Part shown: one piece after another, positions 1 through 6,363 of the stretch
Layout of the letters: every line of letters begins with the position of its first letter
Position numbering within the stretch: the first letter of the stretch is position 1
Assembly: GCA_021792315.1 (NCBI GenBank)
Contig: JAJYUX010000012.1
Span: 1 to 26,409, forward strand
Length of the DNA stretch: 26,409 bases
Reading direction: 5' to 3'
Source of the DNA: an archaeon
Lineage (GTDB): Archaea; Thermoproteota; Nitrososphaeria; Nitrososphaerales; CADDZS01
Notes under the pieces: generated by a model
Told to the model about the DNA's origin: nothing
Databases searched by the model: none
What the model saw: only the letters and a program-made list of their open reading frames with translations
Position numbers and translations under genes: made by a program

Positions 1-1
1 G

Positions 2-241
2 GCAAACTTTAGTGCGATGGTTGAACCGGCGCTCGTCGATTGGCACGCTTACTATTTGATTGAACATTCAGGCGTGTCCGAACTTGTGAACGATAGAATG
101 AACTTGAGGTTCTACGGGAGAAGGCAGCTTGAGGATCTTCTTGAAGAAACAGGATTCAGGGTCCTAGAGGTCCTTTCAGGGCCATCAAAGAAATACGAAA
201 AGAAGTCGCCTAGTCTTTATTTCATAACTGAGAAGGAATGA
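2..241 (+). CDS. C-terminal fragment of a probable SAM-dependent methyltransferase
   Basis: The reading frame is open from the left edge of the window, so only the last 79 or so residues are seen; the ATG at 17 is probably internal. The visible part has the look of the end of a class I (Methyltransf_11/23-like) methyltransferase: a segment of the form FYGRRQLEDLLEETGFRVLEV, in which a helix leads to a GF-x-V strand, and then a final strand reading LYFITEK. The SAM-binding motifs would lie upstream and are not visible, so the substrate cannot be stated. It ends 46 bp before lipA on the same strand. The call rests only on the C-terminal pattern and is moderate to low in certainty. Confidence 0.5.
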   Translation, partial: ANFSAMVEPALVDWHAYYLIEHSGVSELVNDRMNLRFYGRRQLEDLLEETGFRVLEVLSGPSKKYEKKSPSLYFITEKE

Positions 242-287
242 CAAAATTATGATATACACAATCTTGAGTAAGTTGAAACAACTGTAA

Positions 288-1175
288 ATGGAATCAACTT
301 ACCATCAGAAACCTCTATGGCTCAAGACAAGGCCTCCTGCTGGAGAGAGATACAAGAGACTAAAGTTACTCTCAAGTGAGATGGGACTTCATACAGTCTG
401 CGAGGAGGCAAAGTGCCCAAACATTGGCGATTGTTGGGGTGGTGGAACAGCCACGTTCATGCTCCTCGGAGACATCTGCACTAGAGGTTGTAAGTTCTGT
501 GCTGTCGAAAGTGGCAATCCGAAAGGCATCGTCGATGAATTCGAACCATTGAAGATATCCCTAGCACTCGAAAGAATGGCGCTATCGTATGTGGTTCTCA
601 CTTCTGTCGACAGAGATGATCTTTCTGATGGAGGGGCAGCCCATTTTGCAAAGACGATTATCGAGACAAAAAGGAGGAATCCAAGAATTCTAATTGAGGT
701 CTTGACATCAGACTTCGCAGGAGATCTGACCTCAGTCAAGAGTATAGTTGATGCAGGTCCGGATGTCTACGCACACAATATCGAGACTGTGAGAAGACTT
801 CAAAAAGTTGCAAGGGACAGAAGAGCTGGTTACGATCAATCACTTCGAGTGCTCAAAGCCGTTAAGCAGTTCAACCCGGACATATATACAAAGTCATCAA
901 TCATGTTGGGTCTTGGTGAAACAAGAGAGGAGATCGTCGAAGCTATGAACGATTTGCGAAAGATCGAAGTAGACATTCTTGCAATTGGTCAGTATCTTCG
1001 GCCGTCCTCTTGGCACCTTGAGGTCAAAGAGTACGTTTCTCCGAAAACATTCGATGAGTATAGGGTAATGGGTGAGTCTCTTGGATTCTCGTGTGTTGCT
1101 TCGGGTCCCCTCGTTAGGACTTCCTACAGATCAGGAGAATATTTCATCGAAAAACTAGTCAGGAGGGGAAGGTAA
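288..1175 (+). CDS. lipA: Lipoyl synthase (radical SAM)
   Basis: LipA inserts two sulfurs into protein-bound octanoyl groups to make lipoyl cofactor for 2-oxoacid dehydrogenases and the glycine cleavage H protein. Both Fe-S cluster motifs are present: the auxiliary-cluster set C38-x4-C43-x5-C49 (CEEAKCPNIGDC) and the radical-SAM set C64-x3-C68-x2-C71 (CTRGCKFC). Near the C-terminus the usual RSSY motif reads RTSY, which keeps the serine known in the family to ligate the auxiliary cluster. The length of 295 residues is normal. No strong Shine-Dalgarno lies before the ATG; an AT-rich stretch at 247-256 could be a TATA box. The last codons contain the ribosome-binding site for the next gene, so the two are probably co-translated. 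Confidence 0.95.
   Translation: MESTYHQKPLWLKTRPPAGERYKRLKLLSSEMGLHTVCEEAKCPNIGDCWGGGTATFMLLGDICTRGCKFCAVESGNPKGIVDEFEPLKISLALERMALSYVVLTSVDRDDLSDGGAAHFAKTIIETKRRNPRILIEVLTSDFAGDLTSVKSIVDAGPDVYAHNIETVRRLQKVARDRRAGYDQSLRVLKAVKQFNPDIYTKSSIMLGLGETREEIVEAMNDLRKIEVDILAIGQYLRPSSWHLEVKEYVSPKTFDEYRVMGESLGFSCVASGPLVRTSYRSGEYFIEKLVRRGR
1161..1169 (+). promoter_or_regulatory. Strong Shine-Dalgarno supporting a CTG start
   Basis: The purine run AGGAGGGGA lies inside the last codons of lipA and ends 6 bases before a CTG codon at 1176, which directly follows the lipA TAA stop. It is one of the clearest ribosome-binding sites in the window, and no ATG, GTG or TTG is placed to use it. It therefore decides the start of the downstream hydrolase. 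Confidence 0.6.
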
Positions 1176-2177
1176 CTGGCACTCGTAGAAGAAATTGTTC
1201 CTGGTTTACATAAGATAGCGCTGCCTCTACCAACGAGAAGCCTTGATTATGTTTTTGTGTATCTCTTCCAAAATGGAGATGAAAACCTACTCTTAGACAC
1301 AGGCTGGAATGATGTCAAGGCATACGAGTCTCTCCTAAACGCATTTTCAGAAATTGATTTCAAGGTTGAAAATCTGAAAACTATCCTAATTTCGCATCTC
1401 CATCCGGACCACATTGGACTAGCGTCGAAACTCAAACGAGAAGCGAAAGAGGTCGCTGTACTAATGCATGAGAAAGACTGCGAGGACATGGCGTACACAC
1501 CGGAAGCTTATGGGCTATTCGTTCAGAATATGAGCTCATTCCTCAAGAATCATGGAGCGCCGGAAGCTGACCTGAGAGAGATGATAGCAACTATTAAACC
1601 GCTCGAAGATCAGTTCAGTGGTGCGGCCAAACCAAGCACTCTCTTGAAAGGTGGAGAGACGATTCGTGTGGGCAGATGGAAACTTAGAGTCATAGGAGCT
1701 CCAGGACACACAAGAGGAAACATCTGTGTTTCTGATCACTCTGGAGAAATTCTTTTTTCAGGAGATCACATTCTCCCTAGGATAACTCCTAATGTTTCCC
1801 TTTCGCCCATCTATGATGGAGATCCGCTTGGCGATTACCTGCGGTCGATTGCAAGTTTGAAGAAATTACAGCCAAAAACGGTTCTCCCGAGCCATGAATA
1901 CATCTTCAATAATCTTGGAAAAAGGATCGAAGAGATCGAGGGACACCACCGAGAGAGACTTTCTGAAGTCTTGCAATCTCTTGAGACTTCTGCAAAATCC
2001 GGCTTTGAAGTTGCAGCCCAGTTGACTTGGTCGGTCGGCCAGTTTGTGAATCTTTCCCCCTGGCAAAGAAGGGCCGCACTGACAGAAACGCTAGCTCACA
2101 TTGAATATTTGAAGAGACAAGGCAAGGTGATCGAGTCGCGAAAAGAAATAGTCAGATATTCGAAAGTCACTTCCTGA
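1176..2177 (+). CDS. Metallo-beta-lactamase-fold hydrolase with probable CTG start
   Basis: This is a glyoxalase II/LACTB2-like member of the metallo-beta-lactamase superfamily. From the CTG start (333 residues) the metal ligands are H74-x-H76-x-D78-H79 (HLHPDH), H178 (GAPGHTRG), D197 (FSGDH) and H240 (LPSHEY). A C-terminal region with LAHIEYLKRQGKV looks like the winged helix often attached to this group. The first canonical start in frame is GTG 1257, but the 27 codons before it encode VEEIVPGLHKIALPLP and then a DYVFVYLF strand, the normal first strands of this fold, so the gene very probably begins earlier; CTG 1176 has a strong Shine-Dalgarno. Substrate unknown. Its 3' end overlaps the convergent flavin reductase by 11 bp. 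Confidence 0.85.
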   Translation: MALVEEIVPGLHKIALPLPTRSLDYVFVYLFQNGDENLLLDTGWNDVKAYESLLNAFSEIDFKVENLKTILISHLHPDHIGLASKLKREAKEVAVLMHEKDCEDMAYTPEAYGLFVQNMSSFLKNHGAPEADLREMIATIKPLEDQFSGAAKPSTLLKGGETIRVGRWKLRVIGAPGHTRGNICVSDHSGEILFSGDHILPRITPNVSLSPIYDGDPLGDYLRSIASLKKLQPKTVLPSHEYIFNNLGKRIEEIEGHHRERLSEVLQSLETSAKSGFEVAAQLTWSVGQFVNLSPWQRRAALTETLAHIEYLKRQGKVIESRKEIVRYSKVTS

Positions 2178-2694
2178 TTGAAGCGAACCTCTTCTTATGA
2201 TAACTACCAAGATAGAGTATTGGGCGATAGCCCTTGAACTTCCAATACTCGTCGAAATCAAGTGAAGCCATCGCTCCGATCACACGTCCGATGAAAAGGT
2301 CGTGATCTCCTAAAACAATTACCCGCTCCTTTGCGGCAATTACGTAGGCTACTGAATCCTCAAGTATAGGGGATCCAAAAATCACCCTGTAAGGTACTTT
2401 CATGGAACGTAATTTGTCATTCCCAGCCGCCGATCTCGAGAGTTCCGTAATGATTGTTCTTTTTTGGTAAGGAAGCCAGTTCAACGATAGTGTTTTTGCA
2501 CTTCTTAGGACATGATGCGTATTGGATCTCCTTTTCACAGAAACTGCAATCCTAGGAGGTGAATTCGAAACAGAAAGAGTGCTAGCAACAGGCATAGCAG
2601 CCACGCGCTTCGCTTTGACGCATAAGATCGATGGAACCTGTGGGTAGAAGATCCTGTAGATGAGCTCTGGGTGTACTGAGAGACGAGGAATCAA
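2167..2694 (-). CDS. Flavin reductase-like FMN-binding split-barrel protein
   Basis: The 175-residue protein resembles the DIM6/NTAB flavin reductase domain: an early segment reading PSILCVKAK followed by VAAMPVASTLSVSNSPPRIA, matching the family pattern in which a short strand leads to a small-residue loop and then SPPxxAVSV, and a later HHVLRSAKTLSLNWL segment. Such proteins bind FMN and either reduce free flavin for a partner monooxygenase or act as flavin/F420 oxidoreductases. It starts at TTG 2694, 12 bp after the luciferase-like gene stop, so the two form an operon. Its 3' end overlaps the convergent hydrolase gene by 11 bp. The physiological substrate is not evident. Confidence 0.75.
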   Translation of the reverse strand: MIPRLSVHPELIYRIFYPQVPSILCVKAKRVAAMPVASTLSVSNSPPRIAVSVKRRSNTHHVLRSAKTLSLNWLPYQKRTIITELSRSAAGNDKLRSMKVPYRVIFGSPILEDSVAYVIAAKERVIVLGDHDLFIGRVIGAMASLDFDEYWKFKGYRPILYLGSYHKKRFASIRK

Positions 2695-2706
2695 TGCGAA
2701 TTGAGA

Positions 2707-3708
2707 TTAAGAACTGGCCGCAATAAGACTGTTCCCAGCGGCCAAGACATTCATTATGTCGTTGTTCTGCATTGAAATCGGTTGTAAAATTGGGAGATTC
2801 AAGCCGGCTTTTCGGTATGCCGAAACCCTTGACGCGATTTCGTCGTGTGTTCCAACAACAGTGAAGGAATCTATCATATCCCTTGTTATGAAGGAAGATG
2901 CTTCTGAGAGATTGCCTTTAAAGTAACTTTCAGCAATGGGTTTCTTTTTTTCCGGATCAATTCCAGTCCCCTCGTAGAGGTAATCGTCTTGAACCGAAAG
3001 CATGTATGCTACGAAAGGATCTCTCCTTGCCCGCTCCACCGCAATATCCTTCGACTTGTCAACGAGTGTCAAGAGATACGCGCAAACTTGAATCTGGTCA
3101 ATTTTCCTGGCCGCCTTCTCGGCCGATGTTTGTATGGCCGAAACTATTTGCCTAATAGACTGAGTGGACTCTCCTCCTTTTGCGACATAACCATCAGCGT
3201 ATTTTCCTGTCAGGGATAGCATCTGTTGTTTCCACCCGGCGATGTATATTGGAACCTTCTGAGTCTTCCCAATCAGTGACTTCACATTTTTTACCGAAAA
3301 CACCTTACCCGCATAGTTCAGCGCCCCTCCGTTCCAGATACTTCTACATATTTCAATAGTCTCTCTAATCGCAGCTATTGGTTTTTCGTGTTTTATCCCC
3401 ATGAGATCCAAACGCATTGGAAAACCTGTTCCAATACCCAAAATTGTCCTACCTCTGCTTGCCTCTTGCAGAGTAGCTGCAGACACTGCAAGAAGAACCG
3501 GATGTCTAACGAATGGCGAAAGACATGCAACGCCGTTCCTGATATTTTCTGTGCTGTTCGCTATGCAGCTGAGATATGAAATCGCATCTCTTCCGAAAGA
3601 ATGCTCGTGCATCCACATACTGTGAAAGCCTTGCACGTCAGCGAGTCTTGCATATCTTGTTATTTCAGGAACAGAAATATCAGCGTTGAATCCGACACCA
3701 ACTTGCAA
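2707..3708 (-). CDS. Luciferase-like (LLM class) flavin- or F420-dependent oxidoreductase
   Basis: The 333-residue protein is a bacterial-luciferase-type TIM barrel. It begins with the strand MQVGVGFN, has EITRYARLADVQGFHSMWMHEH, the ILGIGTGFP segment typical of this family, and a VPIYIAGWKQQMLSLTGKYADGY segment matching the family's phosphate/cofactor region. The family includes F420-dependent methylene-tetrahydromethanopterin reductase and FMNH2-dependent monooxygenases, and sequence reading alone does not decide between them. The TTG start is favoured because the first strand is needed for the barrel. A flavin reductase follows 12 bp downstream. A TATA-like element at 3742-3750 lies about 38 bp upstream. 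Confidence 0.85.
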   Translation of the reverse strand: MQVGVGFNADISVPEITRYARLADVQGFHSMWMHEHSFGRDAISYLSCIANSTENIRNGVACLSPFVRHPVLLAVSAATLQEASRGRTILGIGTGFPMRLDLMGIKHEKPIAAIRETIEICRSIWNGGALNYAGKVFSVKNVKSLIGKTQKVPIYIAGWKQQMLSLTGKYADGYVAKGGESTQSIRQIVSAIQTSAEKAARKIDQIQVCAYLLTLVDKSKDIAVERARRDPFVAYMLSVQDDYLYEGTGIDPEKKKPIAESYFKGNLSEASSFITRDMIDSFTVVGTHDEIASRVSAYRKAGLNLPILQPISMQNNDIMNVLAAGNSLIAASS

Positions 3709-3741
3709 GGTAAATTACCACTACAAAGGAGTAATATTGGA

Positions 3742-3750
3742 GTTATAAAT
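3742..3750. promoter_or_regulatory. Possible shared (bidirectional) TATA box between LLM oxidoreductase and RIO2
   Basis: GTTATAAAT contains the palindrome TTATAA centred near 3746. It is about 38 bp from the TTG start of the oxidoreductase on the minus strand and 39 bp from the GTG start of RIO2 on the plus strand. Both distances fit an archaeal TATA box with a short leader. On the minus strand it is preceded by an A-rich stretch (CAAAATCA) suitable as a BRE; the plus-strand BRE is weaker. Confidence 0.45.
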
Positions 3751-3784
3751 GATTTTGAGTATCTGCGGTTCTCGCATTGCATAA

Positions 3785-4771
3785 GTGGACCATCAACATA
3801 TTGACGCAACATTTCTTTCGCAGAAGAGTCATTTAGCCCATTTTGACAACCGCAATTGGGATAACGTGTCTTCTGCCCAACAAGCTGCGAAGTCAATTCG
3901 CGATCTCGAGATAGAAGACTGGACTGTGCTCGAAGCTATCGAGAAATCGATGTCGCGGTACGAATCAATACCTATCCAGCAATTGCAGAAGATTACGAAG
4001 TACTTTCGAGAACAGATTGAATTCAGGTTGGGTCGCCTGAATCGCTGGGGATTCGTGATGAGAACTGCGCATGGCTATATCATGAACGCCGCAGGACTTG
4101 ATCTTTTGGCGCTCCATGCGTTTGTTGAAAGGGATCTGATTTCCGGACTTGGTCCGACAGTTGGAATGGGAAAGGAATCCGATGTCTTTGACGTTGGAAA
4201 TGACACTGGAGAAACAGCAGTGATCAAATTTTACAGAATTGGTCGAACGAGTTTTAGAACCACTAGAAAGAGTCGAACTTATGTTGACCCTGCTAGTCAG
4301 CACCAGTGGCTATCTGTGAACATAGGAGCTGCGCAAAGAGAAGCTGAAGGACTAACGCGGGCATCCTTGGCGGGAGTTAACGTCCCGCATTTCATCGCTC
4401 GTGATCGACACGCAGTTCTCATGTCGAAGATTGATGGTGTAATGCTCAACAATTGCAAAAGGGGTGACATCGAAGATCCTGAGCTTCTATTGAAGAATAT
4501 ATTCAGGAACATGAAGAGAGCCTATATCAATGGAGAGATGGTCAACGGGGACATAAGCGAGTTCAACATCCTATTTGATGGCCACCCCTGGTTTATCGAC
4601 TGGCCTCAATATGTTTCAATTTCCCATCCGAATTCGAGAGAACTTCTTCAGCGAGATATTTCAGAGCCGTCGATCTTCTTTAGAAAGCGCTTCAAGGTAG
4701 ATACGGATGAAAAGTCGGTATTGTCTTTTGTAACTGGAAATGGGATCGATTTGAAAATCCATCAGATTTGA
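3785..4771 (+). CDS. RIO2-type atypical serine protein kinase/ATPase
   Basis: RIO2 acts in late maturation of the small ribosomal subunit. An N-terminal winged helix (about residues 30-100; EDWTVLEAIEKSMSRYESIP) precedes the RIO kinase domain with a phosphate loop GMGKESDVFDV (127-137), the ATP-binding lysine K148 in VIKFYRIGRTSFR, the catalytic loop NGDISEFNIL with D256 and N261, and the metal-binding D272 in FIDWPQYV. The catalytic loop has Asn254 where HGD is usual. GTG 3785 is chosen because it lies 39 bp after a TATA-like element; GTG 3866, giving a product starting SSAQQAAKSI, is a real alternative. The 3' end overlaps the convergent Sm gene by 10 bp. Confidence 0.92.
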   Translation: MDHQHIDATFLSQKSHLAHFDNRNWDNVSSAQQAAKSIRDLEIEDWTVLEAIEKSMSRYESIPIQQLQKITKYFREQIEFRLGRLNRWGFVMRTAHGYIMNAAGLDLLALHAFVERDLISGLGPTVGMGKESDVFDVGNDTGETAVIKFYRIGRTSFRTTRKSRTYVDPASQHQWLSVNIGAAQREAEGLTRASLAGVNVPHFIARDRHAVLMSKIDGVMLNNCKRGDIEDPELLLKNIFRNMKRAYINGEMVNGDISEFNILFDGHPWFIDWPQYVSISHPNSRELLQRDISEPSIFFRKRFKVDTDEKSVLSFVTGNGIDLKIHQI

Positions 4772-5007
4772 AAGCTATCAGAGATTTTAATGAATAGCAC
4801 GTTGTTCCCCCGAATTACTACTCTACCATAGTTCGCTGACGGGTTTCCGCCGCTAAATTCAGTCGCATCAATCAATATCACATTCATGTAAGGGTCGACG
4901 CTATTCATCTTCCCCCGATACTCCAAATCCATCTTAAGTCGAACAGATACTTGCTTGTTTATCGCTTTTTGGAGAGTGGTGAGAGGTCTTTTTGTCTGTT
5001 GTGACAT
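4762..5007 (-). CDS. Archaeal Sm-like (LSm) RNA-binding protein
   Basis: The 81-residue protein shows the two Sm motifs: Sm1 around VSVRLKMDLEYRGKMNSVDPYMN and Sm2 around GRVVIRGNNVLFI, with the conserved G and N of the RG-N core. Archaeal Sm proteins form rings of seven that bind U-rich RNA and take part in RNA metabolism. ATG 5007 is preferred over GTG 5028 because the AT-rich element at 5044-5053 would place the transcript start near 5023, after GTG 5028. It converges on RIO2, with a 10-bp overlap at the stops, and is divergent from radB. Confidence 0.9.
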   Translation of the reverse strand: MSQQTKRPLTTLQKAINKQVSVRLKMDLEYRGKMNSVDPYMNVILIDATEFSGGNPSANYGRVVIRGNNVLFIKISDSFQI

Positions 5008-5043
5008 TACTTCGGCCCTGTTGGACACGTCAGTCGTCCACTA

Positions 5044-5053
5044 GAAATAAAAA
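5044..5053 (-). promoter_or_regulatory. Probable TATA box of the Sm-like gene
   Basis: Read on the minus strand the element is GTTTTTATTT, about 40 bp before ATG 5007, which is the usual spacing for an archaeal TATA box with a leader of some 15 bases. Confidence 0.4.
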
Positions 5054-5131
5054 CATATCCTGCTTTGAAAAGACAAGCTAACAAGCCCCTATCTGGCAAA
5101 TTAGCTGAGGTGTCATCTGGCGGAATGCAGC

Positions 5132-5857
5132 ATGGCTGGTGAGCCCAAAAGTATTCTGTTTCAAAGGATCGGACTTCCAAGATGTTCTACCGGCTCGACT
5201 GGATTCGATCATCTCCTAGGTGGAGGCCTCCCTGCTTCAAGTATAACAGATGTATACGGAAGCGCGGGGACAGGTAAGACTCAGTTTGCCTTTCAAAATG
5301 CCGTCATGAATTGCAGTGAAACTTTGATAACTCGAAAAGGATCGCCTAGAGTGATCTTCATTGACTGCTCAAACTCGTTCAGGCCGGAGAGAATTTTAGA
5401 GATTGCGAAAAGCCGATCTCTTGACGCGGAGCGAATTCTCAGCCAGATATTCTCGGTAAGAGCAAGAGATGTTAGGCAACAGATTACAACTTGCAATCAG
5501 ATTTATTCTGAAACTTTTGCGAGTTGCAAATTGTTAATTGTTGACGACATAACTGCGAATTTCATGACTGATTACAAAGATGATGAAGTAGCGTTGAGAC
5601 AAAGCATGTTGGCAATCTACCTCCGGAATTTGTCTTATTTTGCTCATAGAAGGGGAGTCCCCATCCTTCTAACCAATTCATCTCGGTCACGTGGAGAAAA
5701 TGTTGAAGGTGAAACGACAGGAGAGGGGATAGCTCAGTTCTCATTATATCGCATCAGGTTCATCAGAAAGGATAGAGTCAGGTCAGCAGAATTGATGCAA
5801 CCTGAGCTGAACTTACCATCAATCAGCTTCGAAATTAGGACCTCTGGCATATCCTAG
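5132..5857 (+). CDS. radB: RadB-like RecA-family recombinase paralogue
   Basis: This 241-residue RecA/RadA core ATPase lacks the N-terminal helix-hairpin-helix domain of RadA, as RadB proteins do. It has STGSTGFDHLLGGGLP (the loop before the core), Walker A GSAGTGKT (43-50), an FIDCSNSFRPERI segment equivalent to RadA's VDTENTFRPERI, and Walker B LLIVDD (134-139). RadB proteins assist RadA in recombinational repair. RadA itself lies 6 kb away in this window. The stop codon TAG sits in CTAG (5854-5857), which also encodes the stop of the convergent membrane protein gene. The exact orthology (RadB against another archaeal RadA paralogue) is not settled here. Confidence 0.8.
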   Translation: MAGEPKSILFQRIGLPRCSTGSTGFDHLLGGGLPASSITDVYGSAGTGKTQFAFQNAVMNCSETLITRKGSPRVIFIDCSNSFRPERILEIAKSRSLDAERILSQIFSVRARDVRQQITTCNQIYSETFASCKLLIVDDITANFMTDYKDDEVALRQSMLAIYLRNLSYFAHRRGVPILLTNSSRSRGENVEGETTGEGIAQFSLYRIRFIRKDRVRSAELMQPELNLPSISFEIRTSGIS

Positions 5858-6243
5858 ATATGGCATGCGTTGAAGAACAGACAGAAATGATAGGTATTGA
5901 AAATTATCCAAGAGAAAATGAACATAATCACATATGATCCTATTCCCTGAGTGAAGAGTTTGTTCCTATCCTTTGGATTGATTCCTCTCACTAGACTGTA
6001 CTTTGCATAGTAGTAGGACGCGATGTAGACCAAAATTCCAACATATATCCCGTAGTAAGCATTCGAATTAGCAGGCGGTAGAAGAGTGACGAAACCTGCC
6101 AAGCCAGCTGCGATGCCGGCGACCGCTCCGAATCCCACTCTCAACCAAGCCAGTCGAGAAAGTTTTTGTCTCTGCAGTGCAGGGTCTAGAGGAGGCGAAC
6201 CTGGAGTAATCCCCGATGATTTTCCTGGAGGTCTTGAAGCCAA
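5854..6243 (-). CDS. Small three-helix membrane protein resembling EMC6/Rab5-interacting family
   Basis: The 129-residue protein has a Pro/Ser/Gly-rich hydrophilic N-terminus (1-30) and three predicted membrane helices at about 33-55, 62-82 and 97-119. From memory of human EMC6, the patterns match along the length: an Arg before a small-residue-rich first helix (RVGFGAVAGIAAGLAG), a basic loop after the second helix, and LFTQGIGSYVIMFIFSWII in the third, comparable to an LFTGG-x-YVLFW stretch. EMC6 is a core subunit of the ER membrane protein insertase, whose EMC3 partner belongs to the Oxa1/DUF106 superfamily found in archaea. A membrane-insertion role here is inference. The start is TTG 6243. 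It shares its stop (CTAG) with radB on the other strand. Confidence 0.65.
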   Translation of the reverse strand: MASRPPGKSSGITPGSPPLDPALQRQKLSRLAWLRVGFGAVAGIAAGLAGFVTLLPPANSNAYYGIYVGILVYIASYYYAKYSLVRGINPKDRNKLFTQGIGSYVIMFIFSWIIFNTYHFCLFFNACHI

Positions 6244-6363
6244 TCTTTTCGCCTTCGTAATAAGTCAGTGATATCTGAATGAGGAATTCTGTAGTTTTTG
6301 CCTCGACATCTTTTTAGCGTTTCGGTGACGTTTTCTGACAAACTCGGGCAAAGGCGACTCCCA

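Noticed and set aside
5008..5028. GTG 5028 as the Sm-like start
   Set aside because: The TATA-like element puts the transcript start near 5023, so this codon would not be in the mRNA; ATG 5007 gives the usual Sm length.
6298..6363. TTG 6298 as the NFACT start
   Set aside because: The first 22 residues do not resemble the family, while ATG 6364 gives the expected ISALEINLL beginning.
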